A stretch of 64,000 nt of DNA. Source: Purpureocillium takamizusanense. Lineage: Eukaryota; Ascomycota; Sordariomycetes; Hypocreales; Ophiocordycipitaceae. Every line of letters begins with the position of its first letter. Positions within the stretch are counted from its first letter, which is position 1. The position numbers and the translations under genes are program-made. Below the pieces are notes generated by a model, which did no database searches, was not told where the DNA came from, and saw only the letters and a list, made by a program, of their open reading frames with translations. Shown here one piece after another: positions 1 to 12,204 of the stretch. Location: positions 186,001-250,000 of the forward strand of contig NC_063081.1 in NCBI RefSeq assembly GCF_022605165.1, read 5' to 3'.

Positions 1-2258
1 CGGACCAGCCTGAGCGATGTAGGGAGGGAGAGAGAGAGAGAAGAGAAGTCATTTACCTACGTACGTACTAACGTTAGACTCCGGAGTCTTCGTTCGCACC
101 GACAGTTGTGGTGTCATGTTCATCCCATCCAAGAGGCCCGTGGTTCAATATCCGATCCGTGCGCTTGTGACGAGAAAGGCCCCGACGCTCGGACGCCATG
201 CTATCTCTCCGAGCCGCAACAACACGATCGCATGGTGTTGGCTTGCCTCTTGCCTCCGGCGCCAGAAACACCAGCAGGACCGCTCATCTCCCCCCTCGTG
301 TCGTGTTTGGGTTTGGCCGTCTCGTTTGGTAATTTCCCGTTGCGCGTGTGCGTCGTGATAGTGGTGCCCGCCTTGACTCTGGTCTGGCTTCTTCAAGTCG
401 GCCGCGGCGCAGGGTGCGTGTGTTGTTGGTCGCGCGGCGCGTGCAAACCACGTCGAGAAATCCTCTCAACCACCCTCTCCTCTCGCCTTTGCGTTCCCTT
501 CCTTGCTGACCTGTTTCTGTTCGGCCGTCTTCCGCACGTTTGCTGCCAACGCACCTATACGTACCTGCTGCCGAACGACACCGCCACCCCATGCGCCCTG
601 CGTGTATGTACTCGCGCAGGCTTGTTGCTCCACGACCCGGGCATCTATGGAGGCAGTCCTCCCCGCAAGCCCCTCCGTCACACAAGATCGGGAAAAGTAG
701 GTTACTACGATGTGCAGGGGGCGGGCGCGGGTTCAGGGCACTTTACACGGCCGAGACGCAAAAGGTTCTCCGGAATCTAGCCTTCCGCTCCGGGTCTCCC
801 GTGAGGCGGACTGCTGCGCAGACGGCACATGCATATGCATGTGTCGGACATCGTCCCATCTTTAATCTTACTTCTGCACTCGCCTTCCGGCGGAGCTGTA
901 TCCGTCGCTCGGGATTAAACTGTTGTGAGAGCAATAATGTGTTGCGGCGTTTTAAGACACCATACGTGTTATGACAGAGCCCTGGTGCAGACACGGAGCT
1001 TTCGCGAGCATCGCCATCTCGAGCAACAGTGTCAGCATCTTGAATGACAATAATTTCCCCCCAAGGCCCGTATGCGCATACATCACACTGCAAAGGTTCC
1101 GGCAATGTGGTATCTCGGCTCCCACTGGAGCGCGCGCATATTCCCCCCTTACATATGCATGAGACTCTTCAGCTAGGCTTGGCGCATATCCTCTGGTGGC
1201 GAGAGGGCCCGTCGGCCAGATCAGTCCATTCGTTGCAACGATGTTTCCAGTTGCGGGCATTCTTCCAACATGCCCATGATCTTTGGGGTACTCCTGAGCT
1301 TGCAGTCGATGGCTGAGGTTGGACGGTTGTCGCGAGACGCCCGGCCGAGTAGACGGTGGGCTTGTTGATGTCTAGCACCTGTGACGAAAGTGCATGCCAC
1401 TCTTTTTGACATGACCAAATGGTGTGACGACGGGGAAAGCATCGAGATAATTAGGAACTGCTTGGGCAGCGGTTTTTTTCGGATAGCTTCATAGTACCAC
1501 AATATCATATCTTCAATGATTCCGATGACACACGATTGTAGATGTTGTGTTATGAGGTGGTTCAGTGATTCTCCACTATTGCAGTATACTCGACTTTTAC
1601 TCGACATTAGTAAATCCATGACCAATCCGACTCAATAGTGTAATATGGACGTCAAACGGACAGGGTGGTGGCAGCGTCAATCTTGACCGACCCGTTGTCT
1701 ACAGTCTCGACGCCTTGATAGCTATAGGGTAGGTGCGTATTTTTGAAACACGTCAACGAAGAAGCGTCGTCAGTCTCAGGTTCAACTGAGCAGATTCCAT
1801 GCTCAAGCGGCAGACAGGGCCGGGAAGTGTATGAGCAGCAAAGCAAAAGGCATGGGCTTGTGAGCCTGCCAACAGAACGACCCTCATCAGGCTTCACGGC
1901 TTGCGTTGGCCAAAAAGTATGACGCCCGCCTTCCGGCGCCTCCGAAAACACGGCGGCCGATGTCAGCGGGCTCGGAGGCTCCAGCGGCTCTCCACAGGCG
2001 CCCGTTGGGCGGGCCGGACGGCCGCCCGGAGATCCCTGCGCGTGTGGAAGGGGGCCGCTCTGTCATTGAGGGGGGGGGGGGGGGCCACCTACTAGCGCGC
2101 TGGTGGCCTGACTGAGACGCAAACCGCCCGTCCGTGTGTCTGCTTGCTTTGTCTGTCATCTCGCGCTTCTCCCGACATTCGCAATCCCATCCGCCCCAAC
2201 GTCGTACATACAGTACGGGAGGAGCAAGGAGCGCCGCCTCTTCGAACCGCAGTTCGCC
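1..2258. other. Intergenic region, left edge
   Basis: No coding exon could be supported. Open frames here are arginine/serine/cysteine-rich readings typical of GC-rich non-coding DNA, with no recognisable domain. A GA-rich simple repeat lies near bases 28-44. A run of 15 G residues lies at 2070-2084, about 175 bp upstream of the ERV2 start codon. The last few hundred bases are presumably the ERV2 promoter and 5' leader. Confidence 0.6.
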
Positions 2259-3040
2259 ATGGCGCGCCGGCAGCATCTCACCGCGTCGCTCATCCTGGGG
2301 CTCGTCGTCTTCTTCAGCATCACCTTCTTCATGACCGCCGGCTCCACCAGCGGTCGCAACGTCGCCGATGTGTCCCCCGGCGCCGCGCGGTCTGCCCCGG
2401 AGAAGCCGCTGAGCAGGCCGCCCGACACGCAGCACGGCAGTGCGTCGTCGTCGCCCTTCGCGGTCGACCTGGAGAGCGCCGGCGATCTCTTCGAGGGCGA
2501 CTCAATAGCCCCCAAGATGGAGAACGCGACGCTGAAGTGAGTGCCGTGCCCCCGAATCCACACCCATGCCGCCGCCGCCCCCTCGTGATCTTCACTTATC
2601 TCCCCGTCAAAACCGGCAGTGGCTGACCGTAAAACCTTCCGCCTAGAGCCGAGCTCGGCCGCGCGACCTGGAGGTTTCTGCACACCATGGTCGCCCGCTT
2701 CCCCGAGAAGCCGACGCCCGACGACCGCAAGACGCTCGAGACCTTCATCCACCTCTTCGGACGGCTGTACCCGTGCGGCGATTGCGCGAGGCACTTTCGA
2801 AGCCTCCTGGCGAAATACCCGCCGCAGACGAGCAGTCGCAACGCAGCGGCCGGCTGGCTTTGCTTCGCGCACAACGTCGTCAACGAGCGCCTACAGAAGC
2901 CCGTCTTCGACTGTAACAACATCGGTGACTTTTACGACTGCGGCTGCGGCGACGAGGGCAAGAAGGACAAGAAGAAGGAGGAGGGAAAGCGAGACGATGA
3001 TGCGTCCGCTACTCCAGGAGACGTTGACAAGACATCGTGA
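2259..3040 (+). CDS. ERV2: FAD-linked sulfhydryl oxidase of the ER (Erv2 type)
   Basis: Two exons, 2259-2536 and 2647-3040 (donor GTGAGT, acceptor CCTAG), encode 223 residues. Residues 8-26 form a hydrophobic signal anchor, so the enzyme should face the ER lumen. The ERV/ALR fold begins near residue 94 with the ELGRATWRFLH helix. The redox-active CGDC pair is Cys136/Cys139, next to the FAD. Cys165 and Cys182 probably form the structural disulfide. Cys191-Gly-Cys193 matches the C-terminal CGC shuttle pair of yeast Erv2. The family passes electrons from dithiols to oxygen and makes disulfides for secretory proteins. The tail after Cys193 is very Lys/Glu/Asp-rich and has no HDEL signal, so retention would rely on the anchor. 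The reading frame is open upstream to 2136, but the ATG at 2259 places the anchor at the N-terminus and is preferred. Confidence 0.93.
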
Positions 3041-3540
3041 CTTTTGTATTGGCTACAAAATATTGAGCATTGAGCGGGTATGGCGTTATCTACTATCAAT
3101 CCCAAGTACTGGTTTGTAAACTGCAGTGTCGGAATAGATCATGGCTTCTGCAAGCTATCTCATGATGTCGATGGTGCGCACCGTTGGCGTTTGCGAGCGC
3201 CACGCAGCTGAGAGCCGTTGGGACCCTCCAGGAGTCTGACAATCGAGCGCATCATGTTGATTAATGTGGCAAACAACTTCATGCATGAGCAAAGGGTATT
3301 GTCGAGGCGACAATAGCCTGTCTAGACTACACGTGATTGGTCACGTGATAAGCCTGATCGGAGCTTGGCGCGGCTGCGCGTACCCAGAGCTGCCTGAGCT
3401 TCACGTCGAGCTCCAGCCTTCCGGCCAACCACCAGCGGCGCCGCCTCAACCTTCGATTCCCGCAACGACATCCCCCCATCTGCCCCTAGGAGCGACGCCA
3501 GGTCCCCATCTATCGTACTCTCACACATACGCTTTCAATC
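3041..3540. other. Intergenic region ERV2-PRE3
   Basis: This 500-bp gap holds the ERV2 3' region and the PRE3 promoter and leader. It contains a tandem CACGTGAT element at 3330-3349, listed separately. No further gene is visible. Confidence 0.7.
3330..3349 (+). promoter_or_regulatory. Tandem CACGTGAT element with an inverted CCAAT between, upstream of PRE3
   Basis: The sequence CACGTGAT-TGGT-CACGTGAT is two direct copies of an E-box-type site (RTCACRTG, Cbf1-like) spaced 12 bp start to start. ATTGG, the complement of CCAAT, lies between them, and GATAAG follows directly. It sits about 190-210 bp before the PRE3 ATG. A regulatory role is inferred from sequence and position only. Confidence 0.5.
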
Positions 3541-4505
3541 ATGGAGTTTGGCCACAAGGGAGTGTTGAACGAGGGTGAGCAAGCAGATCCCAGAACGGGT
3601 TGTGCCGGCACGAGGCCGACGTTTGGTGACTGACTTCTGGGTAGATGGCATCCACGTCGACATGGACCGATTGAAGAAGGGCGAGGTCAAGTGAGTGCTC
3701 GACTGCCAACGAGTCGCCCGTAAAGCAGGGAGGTGACTGACCCGCGCTAGCCTGGGAACCTCAATCATGGCGGTGACATTCAAAGACGGCGTCATTCTGG
3801 GTATACTTCCGCCCCTGACCACGACGACCCCGTTGGCCCATGACTGACCGGGCTCTTGCAGGTGCCGACTCTCGGACGACGACCGGCGCCTACATTGCGA
3901 ACCGAGTGACGGACAAGTTGACGAGGGTACACGACACCATCTGGTGCTGCCGGTCAGGCTCGGCGGCGGACACACAGGCCGTGGCGGACATTGTTCAATA
4001 CCAGCTGGGCCTGTTCGCCATGCACAGCGGGAAGCCGCCGATGACGCAGACGGCGGCGTCGATATTCCAGGAGATTTGCTACTCCAACAAGGACCGCCTG
4101 AGGTGAGCCACCGCCCAATGCAGACGCTCGGAGCGAGTATGGCTGGCGATTATTGGGCGTTTGCTGACAGGGTTCGGTGCGTACAGCGCGGGCTTGATCA
4201 TTGCCGGTTGGGATGAGCGGTTTGGCGGCCAAGTCTACTCCATCCCGCTTGGCGGCTCGCTGCACAAGCAGGCGTACGCGATTGGCGGCTCGGGTTCGAC
4301 CTACATCTACGGCTACTGCGATGCTAACTGGAAGGAGGGCATGGAGGAGGCGGATGCCGTCGACTTCGTCAAGGGCGCGCTGCGAGAGGCGATCAAGTGG
4401 GATGGCAGCTCAGGCGGCGTGATCCGCATGGTGGTGCTGACGAAGAAGGGAGCCGACAGGCACCTGTACCTGCCGGACACGGACTACAAGGTGCGGCACG
4501 AGTAG
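3541..4505 (+). CDS. PRE3: 20S proteasome subunit beta-1, caspase-like active site
   Basis: Five exons, 3541-3574, 3645-3690, 3751-3800, 3862-4102 and 4187-4505, encode 229 residues. A propeptide of 29 residues ends in Gly29, and Thr30 is the expected N-terminal nucleophile (LG/TSIMAV). It is followed by the conserved [20 protein letters not shown] stretch that carries the catalytic Asp and Lys of Ntn hydrolases. The later motifs SGSAADTQ and [13 protein letters not shown] are typical of beta-1 rather than beta-2 or beta-5. The family subunit cleaves after acidic residues and matures by autocatalysis inside the assembled core particle. Two of the exons are only 34 and 46 nt long, and all joins keep frame with GT-AG borders. 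No key residue is missing. Confidence 0.97.
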
Positions 4506-7500
4506 AGCAGAGCGGGCAGTGGGATGGTAGGGCGGGCGGGCTTGTCGACATGTCAGATGGCATGCTTCCCAAGGGGGTGCTGTCGACGTGCGCCATGCTT
4601 GTTGCGTGGCGGAGGTACGTGGAGGCTTAGATACGACTGCGTCTGTACAATAGATTTCCGACAATGAGACGAGACGAGACGACCGACTTGCCTGCGAGAT
4701 GTGCCCGCCGTACCGCCAGATTACCTAGGATGCGACGCTCGTGGCGGACGCACGAGATGCAGATGGCGTAGGGCCCGGGCTGGTCACGGCTGACGGATAT
4801 TATGCCAAGCAGCGGGAGGGGTTTATCTGTATGAAGTGTGTTGGACCCGGTCAAGCAATCGACCATGGGGACCAGCTGCGTGAGGTCAATCAAGAGTTGA
4901 CTGCAGACTGAGTGAGGCACGACGAGATGTGTGTGTGTGAGTGTGTGTGTGTTGTGTTCCTCAAGTGCGCAGTCGGCCGATATCGCGACGCTGACCTACC
5001 ATATCTACCCACTCACCTACCTAGGTACCTACCTCACCTTCCCTACCTGCCTTATCTCGATGGCATGTGAGGGCGAGTGACGTCGCACGAAGGCATTGAG
5101 CTACGTACCTTACCTAGGTACTGTATATACATGGCGGCTGGGGGGGATTGGGCGCGGCAGATCACGCGGGCTCCCCCTCCGTTGTGGGCCAGGTCATCGT
5201 ACTGTATGTATCATAGGGGAGAAGAACCCCCCCCAAAAAAGGAAAAGGAAAAGAAAAGAAGAAGAGGAGGAGTGAGGAGGAAGAAAATGATGGCGGCAGG
5301 CAGGGAATGCTGGTTTGGCGGGCGGGCGACGACGACGAGGGGCAGCATCCTGGTCCTGGCGGCTTCTAGAACAACGGACGGGCATCGACCAGCCAGGCCA
5401 GCACTCATCAGTGTTGATTGAGGCTGGAGAGGAGGAGAGAGGCCCCCCTGCATCACCGACTACCCCCTCGAAAGAGACAGATACCTTTCATACTATACAG
5501 GATGGACTACACAGCAGTATCAATGGTGTGATCAGATACCGTAGGTAGCTCACCTACATAGCTGGTACCTTAGGTATTAACGAAGCACGTGGTACAAAGC
5601 ACCAGAGTAATGGGCCAAAATCGGCGCGTGCCTGCCTGGACTTGCTGCGTTGGGGGCCGGGCTCCGTCAAGACGTTGCGGTCGCGCACACTTCCATCATC
5701 ACTTCATTCACATCCATCATCCTGATTCCTCCTCCGCTCCCCCCCACCCCACGCCCGTCGCCGCCGTCGCCGCCGCCGCCGAAACGGGCTGGCCCTGGCC
5801 CGGGCACGCCAACACCCCACGTGCTGGAAGCCTTGGCTGCGGCGCATCGCCTACGTACGAAGTACTGTTATACTAGAGACCCGGCTTCATCATCCGTCCA
5901 TCCCCGTCCTCCCCTGCCTTGCCCGGCCCCCCACTACCTTATTAGTAGGTACTCTCTATCGCTAGACGTCAGTCAAGAAAAAGAGGCTGACGGCCCGGCG
6001 GGCGGGCGGCCGCCTTGCTTGCCGCCATCGCACACCGCCGTACGTCGTCGTACTCGTATTATGTACAGTATTGTAGGTACCTAGATAGGTAGTAGACAGC
6101 AGGGCAGGGGGAAAAACGCGCCGAGACCTTTTCTTTTCTTTTCTTCTCTGTCTCGTCAGTCAGTCAGTTGTTCTTGTGTGCGCGTGTGTGACAACATCCG
6201 CCGGCACTCCATCGCGCGGAGGAGGAACAAGCACAACTTTTTTGTTGAACCACGCCCGCACCCTCGCCTGCCTGTCGTCGTCGTCGTTGTTGCAGGCACC
6301 ACCGTCCGTTCATCCATCTATCCGCCTCCTGATTATATCTTTTCTGCTGCCAGCATCCCATCCGGCTCGAGTCTGGAGAACCCTGCCGCCCGGCGGGCAC
6401 CCTTCTCGTTTTTGACGTTACGTTGGGCAGAGAGAGACAGACAGACCCCTTCGTTGGTGGTGTTGCGGCTCCTCGCGGCGCGGCTGGCTCCAACGACACG
6501 GGGGCGATCAACAGGGGGAGGGGGACATCTTTCATCATCTGAAGTCGCCACCGACTGCGTCACCCGCGAGCGACCTGATTCCCGCCCGGGCGGCCTCGCC
6601 TCGCCACGCCTCGCCTCGCCTCGCCGCCCTCTTTCACCTTGTTTTGTATCCTATCCCGAGCCTGCTGTCTTGCGCCGCCGCTGCTGCACCGTCTCTCTTC
6701 GGGTCAGGGAAACAAACACCTTTCAGGATTACCTACTACCTACTACGTTACTTGGTACTCTACTACGTACCTTGCTTGCCGCGTTTGATATACAAAGGTA
6801 CCCGCTTACACCTTGCGTCACAAGAGACGACGGACAACGACAAACAACTACCTACGTTGCGACCTTTACACGACGACGACATCAGATACTACTACTACAT
6901 CTTACCCCCCGCAATCGGACGTCACATAGCTTGCAGGTGGGTGGCGCATCTCTCGCATCCTATCATCTGTCTTAGCTTTTTCGTGAGGCTCCCCCTTGGC
7001 GTCTCATATCATGCACTCCCTCGCTGGCATCCCGTTGTCATCGCCCCGTGTCGTGGTGTGCCCCCCCCCCCGCAAAGCTCCATCATCCCAAGTGCAACAA
7101 GATTCTCTGTATCATGTCGTCCTCGAGTGAGGAGGGAGGGGCCCGGCAGAGAACCCCGGAAACGGTCCTTTCATGCATGTCCATACCCGGCATGTCCCAT
7201 AACTGCCCCCCCGGCATGCACAGATACAGGACATACTCCTGCACTCTGTATGTACATGCATCCTCACGCGGCGCATCGCGGCCACGACCCCGGCCACGTG
7301 CTCTCTCTCTCTCTCCCCATCGGTCTGCACGCACGCAAGGGGGGAAAAAAAATCAGCAGCCCAAAGACTCGCCTGCGTGACGTCCATGTCCCGCCGCCGC
7401 TGCCGTCATGACGCGGGCGCGCAAGCACACAAGCACGCATGCACGCACGCACGAAACGTCTAGGGTCGGTCGGGTACGACGGGCGCGCTGTTGCAACGAT

Positions 7501-9159
7501 GATGCCATGTACACAATCAATGGCCGGCGAGCCCGCCGTCTACGTGGCGCTGTCTGTGCTGTCTGACCTCCAACGGACGTCCACGTCCTGAAGCTGCCCC
7601 GTCAGAGAGACTTTTGTCAGACAGAGAGCAAATCTTGCTGCTGCTGCTGCTGTTCCTGCTGTTCCTGCTGCTTGCTCCCAAGGTGGACAGGTGCATCAAA
7701 AACCACAGCTGACAAAAGCGACGACACCGACGTTGGAGGCGCGGGGCCGTATGCGACCGACAAGCGACGGATTGGAATCAAGGGTCCGTCCGTCCGTCCG
7801 TCTGCCCCCCCCCCCCCCCTCCGCCCATCCGGCAACAAGACATGGCCCCAAGGTTTTGGGTTGTGGCGCCGCCCCCCGGCGCACGCGGTCGCTCGGCGCC
7901 TCCGGGAATTTGTCGTGCGGGCGGCGGTCGTCCCTGACGAGGCTCGTTCGGGTGTGTGCACTGGCATCAACAGATGATGCTGCCGTGCCAAACGGGACGA
8001 GGGGCCATCGTGCTGCTGGCGGGCCACGCCTCGGACGGGCCGACAAGCGAAGGCACCCCCTTTCCCCCGACGGGCGATCCAAACTGAAGCATCGAAAGCG
8101 CAGGGTCGTGCAGGAAGTCGGCTTGCCTCGTGTGCTCTGCTCTGCTCGGAGTCCTAGATCCAAGGAGACTGCCTCTTTATCTCTCGGTGGTGCTCCGCCC
8201 CACTGGGCTGGTAACTATCGCGACCGCGAGAAAGAAAGGGTCGGACGCCGCATTCAGCACCTTCCTGGAAGGATTGAGTGGATGGATGCCCGCCTATGGA
8301 ATGGATGGCGCGGGCTTGTTATTAGGAGCCTTGCGATGCCTGAGCTGGCCGCCCATTCTGGAATTCACCCGGACGGCTTCCAGTGGAGGTTCCAGGTTGA
8401 GCCCAGCGGCCCGAGGTTCATTGCTAAGTTGATAGCACGCGGAGGGCCGGGGCACCCTTCCTTGGGCGCCTACAGTGGCTTCCATAGTACCTCAGGTACC
8501 GGGCTGGGAATTGAAGGTGGCTCCCGCACCGAGTCCGCCAGCAGGGCCCCCCATTTCTGCCCAGCACAGCCTGAGCCTGGCCTGAAGCATGGACGGACGG
8601 GCAGAACCTGCCCGGAACTGAGCGCCGCCCCTCACCGTCCATCCTGTGCTGCGCTGAGGCCTCTGGGCCCCGCTGCCGCCGCCCGCCCGCCGCTGCCACC
8701 ACCTTTCCCATGGATCTCTCCCTTTTTCATCATCCTGGCAACAACACAACACAACACAACACCACCGCCACCCTCCCTCATTGTTTTCTCCTTTCGCGCC
8801 CGGCACCCACACCTTTGTCCATCTTCTTTCGAGGCGCCAGCGTCTACTCTGCGCGTCTTGTCCTGACTTTTTTTCCAATTACGCCTTTGATGCTTGTTGC
8901 CCGCGCATTCGCTTTCGTACGCTAATCTTTATTTCCTGCGCGACCTTTGCTGAGGCTAGACAAGCACCAAGCTACATCGTCGTCTCCATTGTCGTCATAG
9001 TCTTATCTCGCCACCCGTCAGGCTCCGTCCTCATCCTCCTCCTCCTCCTCCTCTGCCGCCGCACCCGCCGCCGCCTCGCGTCCTCGACCGACGACGCAGC
9101 GCAGACGCACGCCCGCAGCTCCCCACCGCCCCCTCACCCGTGGCCGCAGCTACGATGCC
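4506..9159. other. Long intergenic region before PREG, pyrimidine-rich
   Basis: This 4.65-kb gap has no exon I can support. The plus strand is C/T-rich over about 5690-6980 and again over 8650-9150, as in long fungal promoters and 5' leaders. It contains TACCTAGGTA-type words near 5020 and 5110, a CCTCG repeat near 6596-6630, C-tracts at 7061-7071 and 7805-7819, and a CTG-rich block near 7634-7675. Open frames of 250-390 codons read through low-complexity sequence and show no domain. A long leader or a non-coding transcript is possible but cannot be shown from sequence. Confidence 0.55.
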
Positions 9160-9172
9160 ATGGCAGCTGTAG
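9155..9172 (+). promoter_or_regulatory. Five-codon uORF overlapping the PREG start codon
   Basis: An ATG at 9155 opens a frame of five codons plus TAG (M-P-W-Q-L-stop). It lies five bases before the PREG ATG at 9160 and in a different frame. A ribosome using it would terminate inside the PREG coding region. The next in-frame PREG methionine is codon 18, at 9211. The overlap is seen directly; any translational effect is inference. Confidence 0.5.
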
Positions 9173-10863
9173 TCGGCGAACTCGTCTCCGATCTGTCCCG
9201 CTTCCATGATATGATCGTCACCCCCTCGTCGACTTTACACCAGCAAGCTCAACATCAACACCGCCGCCCTTCGTCTCCCTCCGTCTCCCCGCGCCCGTCC
9301 TCGCGCTCGCGCTCCTCGCATCGTCCGGCACACGCGACGGCCTCGACGACGTCGCCCTCTCCGCGCCGTCCCGCCCATTGTACTCAGTCGTCGGCAAGGA
9401 CGGTGCCTGGTCGCCACCGGCAGCGCGAGCCATCCGCGGCTCCCTCTCCCGCCTCTGTCGTCGCCGATAGCCTTCACAGCGAAACGACTCGCATCACAAC
9501 CGACGACGTGGCCGCCACCACCACCGCCGCTCGCAAGAGGGGCTACGGGCCGTCCACTACGGGCGACTCGCGCATCCCTTCCCCGCCTCCCTCATCGTCG
9601 CCCGCTGTCGCCGCCGGTCCTGCCGAAGCTGACGATGCAAAGACGGCATCTATGGCATCACAGCTCGGAGACCGCGTCTCCGATCCTCGCTCGGCTTTGC
9701 CCCCTGATACAGCCGACATGAGTGCTCCCGCGCAACGGCAGCAACCGTCGCCACCCGACGACGGCCTCCAGGCCCCCTACACACCCGCCCCGTATCTGGT
9801 ATCGACTGCCGCAGCAGCTCCACAGCAGACCGTCGTCCACGTCCGCGATCTCGCCCACATACAGACCCTCGCGGGCGCCAACGTGTTGGGGGGCACCGGG
9901 GCCAGCGCGGCGGGCGATGCCCCCATCAGGTACGAGATCAGCGGCATGCCCATCAGCGACATCATCGAGATGGTCGCCGCTCTATTAACAAAAATCACTT
10001 CCACCAACGACCTGCAACACGATGCCATGCAGCGCAACGTTGCCCACCAGCAGCAGGCCAACCAAAACAGCGACAACGCGGGCGGCTCCCAGATGAGCCC
10101 CTTGAGCCATTCGGTACTCGCCTTCCACGGCAAGAATGTGCCTGCCATTACCATCCTGAGCTACCTGTCTCGCATTCACAAGTACTGCCCGACTACATAC
10201 GAGGTTTTCCTCAGCCTGCTCGTCTACTTTGACCGCATGACGGAACGCGTCAATGACATGGTCATGAAGACGGAAGAGGCGCGGCGACAGCCCATGTCCC
10301 GCCCTGCGTCATCCCACCAGCCCACCACTCAGCATGACACCGCGATGCGCGACGACCCGCCCGCCGCCCGCGGTTCGGACGAGAGCGACTCGGACCTCGC
10401 TGACGATGACGACGACGACGACATGGTCGACTCCCCCACTAGCTCTGCTCGCAGAGAGGCCAGCCGGATCATCACGGTGCCTGACGAGCAAGCCCCCGCC
10501 ATTGGACCTGCTACGTATTTCGTCGTTGATAGCTTCAACATTCACCGACTAATCATCGCCGGCGTCACCTGCGCCAGCAAGTTCTTCTCAGACGTCTTCT
10601 ATACCAATTCTAGATACGCCAAGGTGAGCAACGGCTACTCCCCCGACTCGGTCAAGCTGTGCTCGACTTCATGCTAACCCCCCCATCAGGTCGGTGGCCT
10701 GCCTCTTGCCGAACTCAACCATCTCGAGATTCAGTTTCTTGTTTTGAACGACTTTCGTCTCGCTGTGCCCGTTGAAGACCTCGAAGCATACGCGACGATG
10801 CTTGTCGAATTCTATGCCCGTGAGGTGGTTGCGCACAAAACGGCACCTGAACCGGCGTCCTAG
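9160..10863 (+). CDS. preg: Pho80/PREG-type cyclin, negative regulator of phosphate-starvation response
   Basis: Two exons, 9160-10623 and 10690-10863, encode 545 residues. The first 250 residues are low complexity and rich in Ser, Pro, Ala and Gln. The stretch around residue 265 (YEISGMPISDIIEMVAALLTKI) precedes the cyclin box, which starts near residue 322 (FHGKNVPAITILSYLSRIHKYCP). The box continues after an insertion with SFNIHRLIIAGVTCASKFFSD and ends in the second exon (AELNHLEIQFLVLNDFRLAV). This is the Pho80 subfamily signature. Family members bind a Pho85/PGOV-type CDK and keep the Pho4/NUC-1 transcription factor inactive when phosphate is plentiful. Residues about 369-437 form an acidic, disordered insertion inside the cyclin fold, with an Asp tract. 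A very short overlapping uORF lies at the start codon. Confidence 0.9.
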
Positions 10864-11872
10864 GGATCCGGAGCCATGTCGTTTGACTGCGGAATGAGCT
10901 CTGAGCGTTCTCTGAGGGCACACAAAGAACGTTATAGACTAAGAGAAGCATGTCTGAGTACTGTTGAAACTCATTTACCCCTCGTCAGGCGGAGGCGGAG
11001 CATTCCACGACCGAGACGACACCATACAGTTCGCTGGTAGGGTTTGCGCTCCGTCAAGGTGCCGCCTCCTGTCACTTGACCAGTGCCAGTCCTGGGGCTG
11101 CACATTGGGAAGCATGTGAAGACAAGCAGAAGTTGAGCTGTCGGGGACAACAAGCACTGACTCGGAGGACCGAGGCTGCCACCAGCGGACCCAGGTCGCA
11201 CTGGCCTAGAGTTGACCTCTTCAATGAGTTGGACAGGCGGCAATTTGGTTCGTTACGGCGCATTGGTTGGACAAGACCTTGGGCATCCATTGGACGTGCA
11301 TCAGTGTCGAGGCTCTGAGCGTCTACGAGGGCGAACGTCGTCGGCCTTTCTTGTTTGAGTCTTTTCCCCTCACGTGGATCCACAGAGGGGATCTATACCA
11401 AGAGGCCGTGGAAACTGGAAGGCATGGGCGTGGCCTTTGGCGGCATGAGTTGGAGGATCACGGCCCCCCTCCTCTCCTCCCCCTCCTCCACAACAAGGTC
11501 GCACGGCGGGTGGTCTGAGATTAGAAGGCGCATTATCGCATTTGGGCGGACGGGCGGGCGGTCGGTCGGTCGGTCGGTTGGCGGGCATGGGCCAAGGTGT
11601 GGCGCTGGAGGGCTACTGGTTATATAGATGGACACTTTCTCCACGGAGCCCCATTGTGAAGAGAAGAGACAAAAAAAAGGGCCCAAGCGGAAACAAGAAC
11701 AAGGAATATTTCCAAGGCTAGCAAGGAGGAGCCTGCGAGCGACCCGGAACGTGACGGTGCATGCATGCATGAAACGAAACCCCATGTCCGACGTAAATAG
11801 AATCCACTTCCCTTCTTTCAACGTCCCTCCTTTCTCACCTCGCGGACCTACACAGTATACGACACAAGACTG

Positions 11873-11893
11873 CACACACACACACACACACAC
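11873..11893. repeat. (CA)n dinucleotide repeat
   Basis: About ten CA units in non-coding DNA between PREG and the decarboxylase-like gene. Confidence 0.9.
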
Positions 11894-12165
11894 TAAGTAC
11901 CTATGCCGCGTACGCCATACAACGCCACGCAATAATATAATATTCTATTCCCAACAGGAAGCATGTGCGTGTGCATATCCGTGGGGTGGGTGATTGGTGG
12001 GTGGCCGTGATGGGAGTTTTGCCTGCGTGCGTGCGACCTGCTGTCCCCCCCCCCCCGCCGTGTAAAGCAACAAAAACGGACGGCGCGGATGGGTGGTCGG
12101 CACGAGGCAGAAGCTGTTGGCCCCGCGCGCCTGACCGCCTGAGCAGCGCTCGGCCGCCCCTCTCC

Positions 12166-12204
12166 CGGACCCGGACCCGGACCCCGGGTCCGGGTCCGAG
12201 TCCG
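12166..12204. repeat. GC-rich inverted repeat, 19-bp arms, one-base centre
   Basis: The left arm CGGACCCGGACCCGGACCC (12166-12184) is followed by one C and by a right arm (12186-12204) that is its reverse complement except for one G-to-A change. The element contains repeated CGG/CCG triplets. A related GGGTCCGGAC word recurs about 120 bp downstream, near 12324. It could form a cruciform or bind a Zn2Cys6 dimer, but no function is shown. Confidence 0.8.

Noticed and set aside
6178..7411. Overlapping 255-265-codon plus-strand frames in the leader-like region
   Set aside because: They read pyrimidine-rich low-complexity DNA into Ser/Pro/Tyr runs; no conserved sequence.
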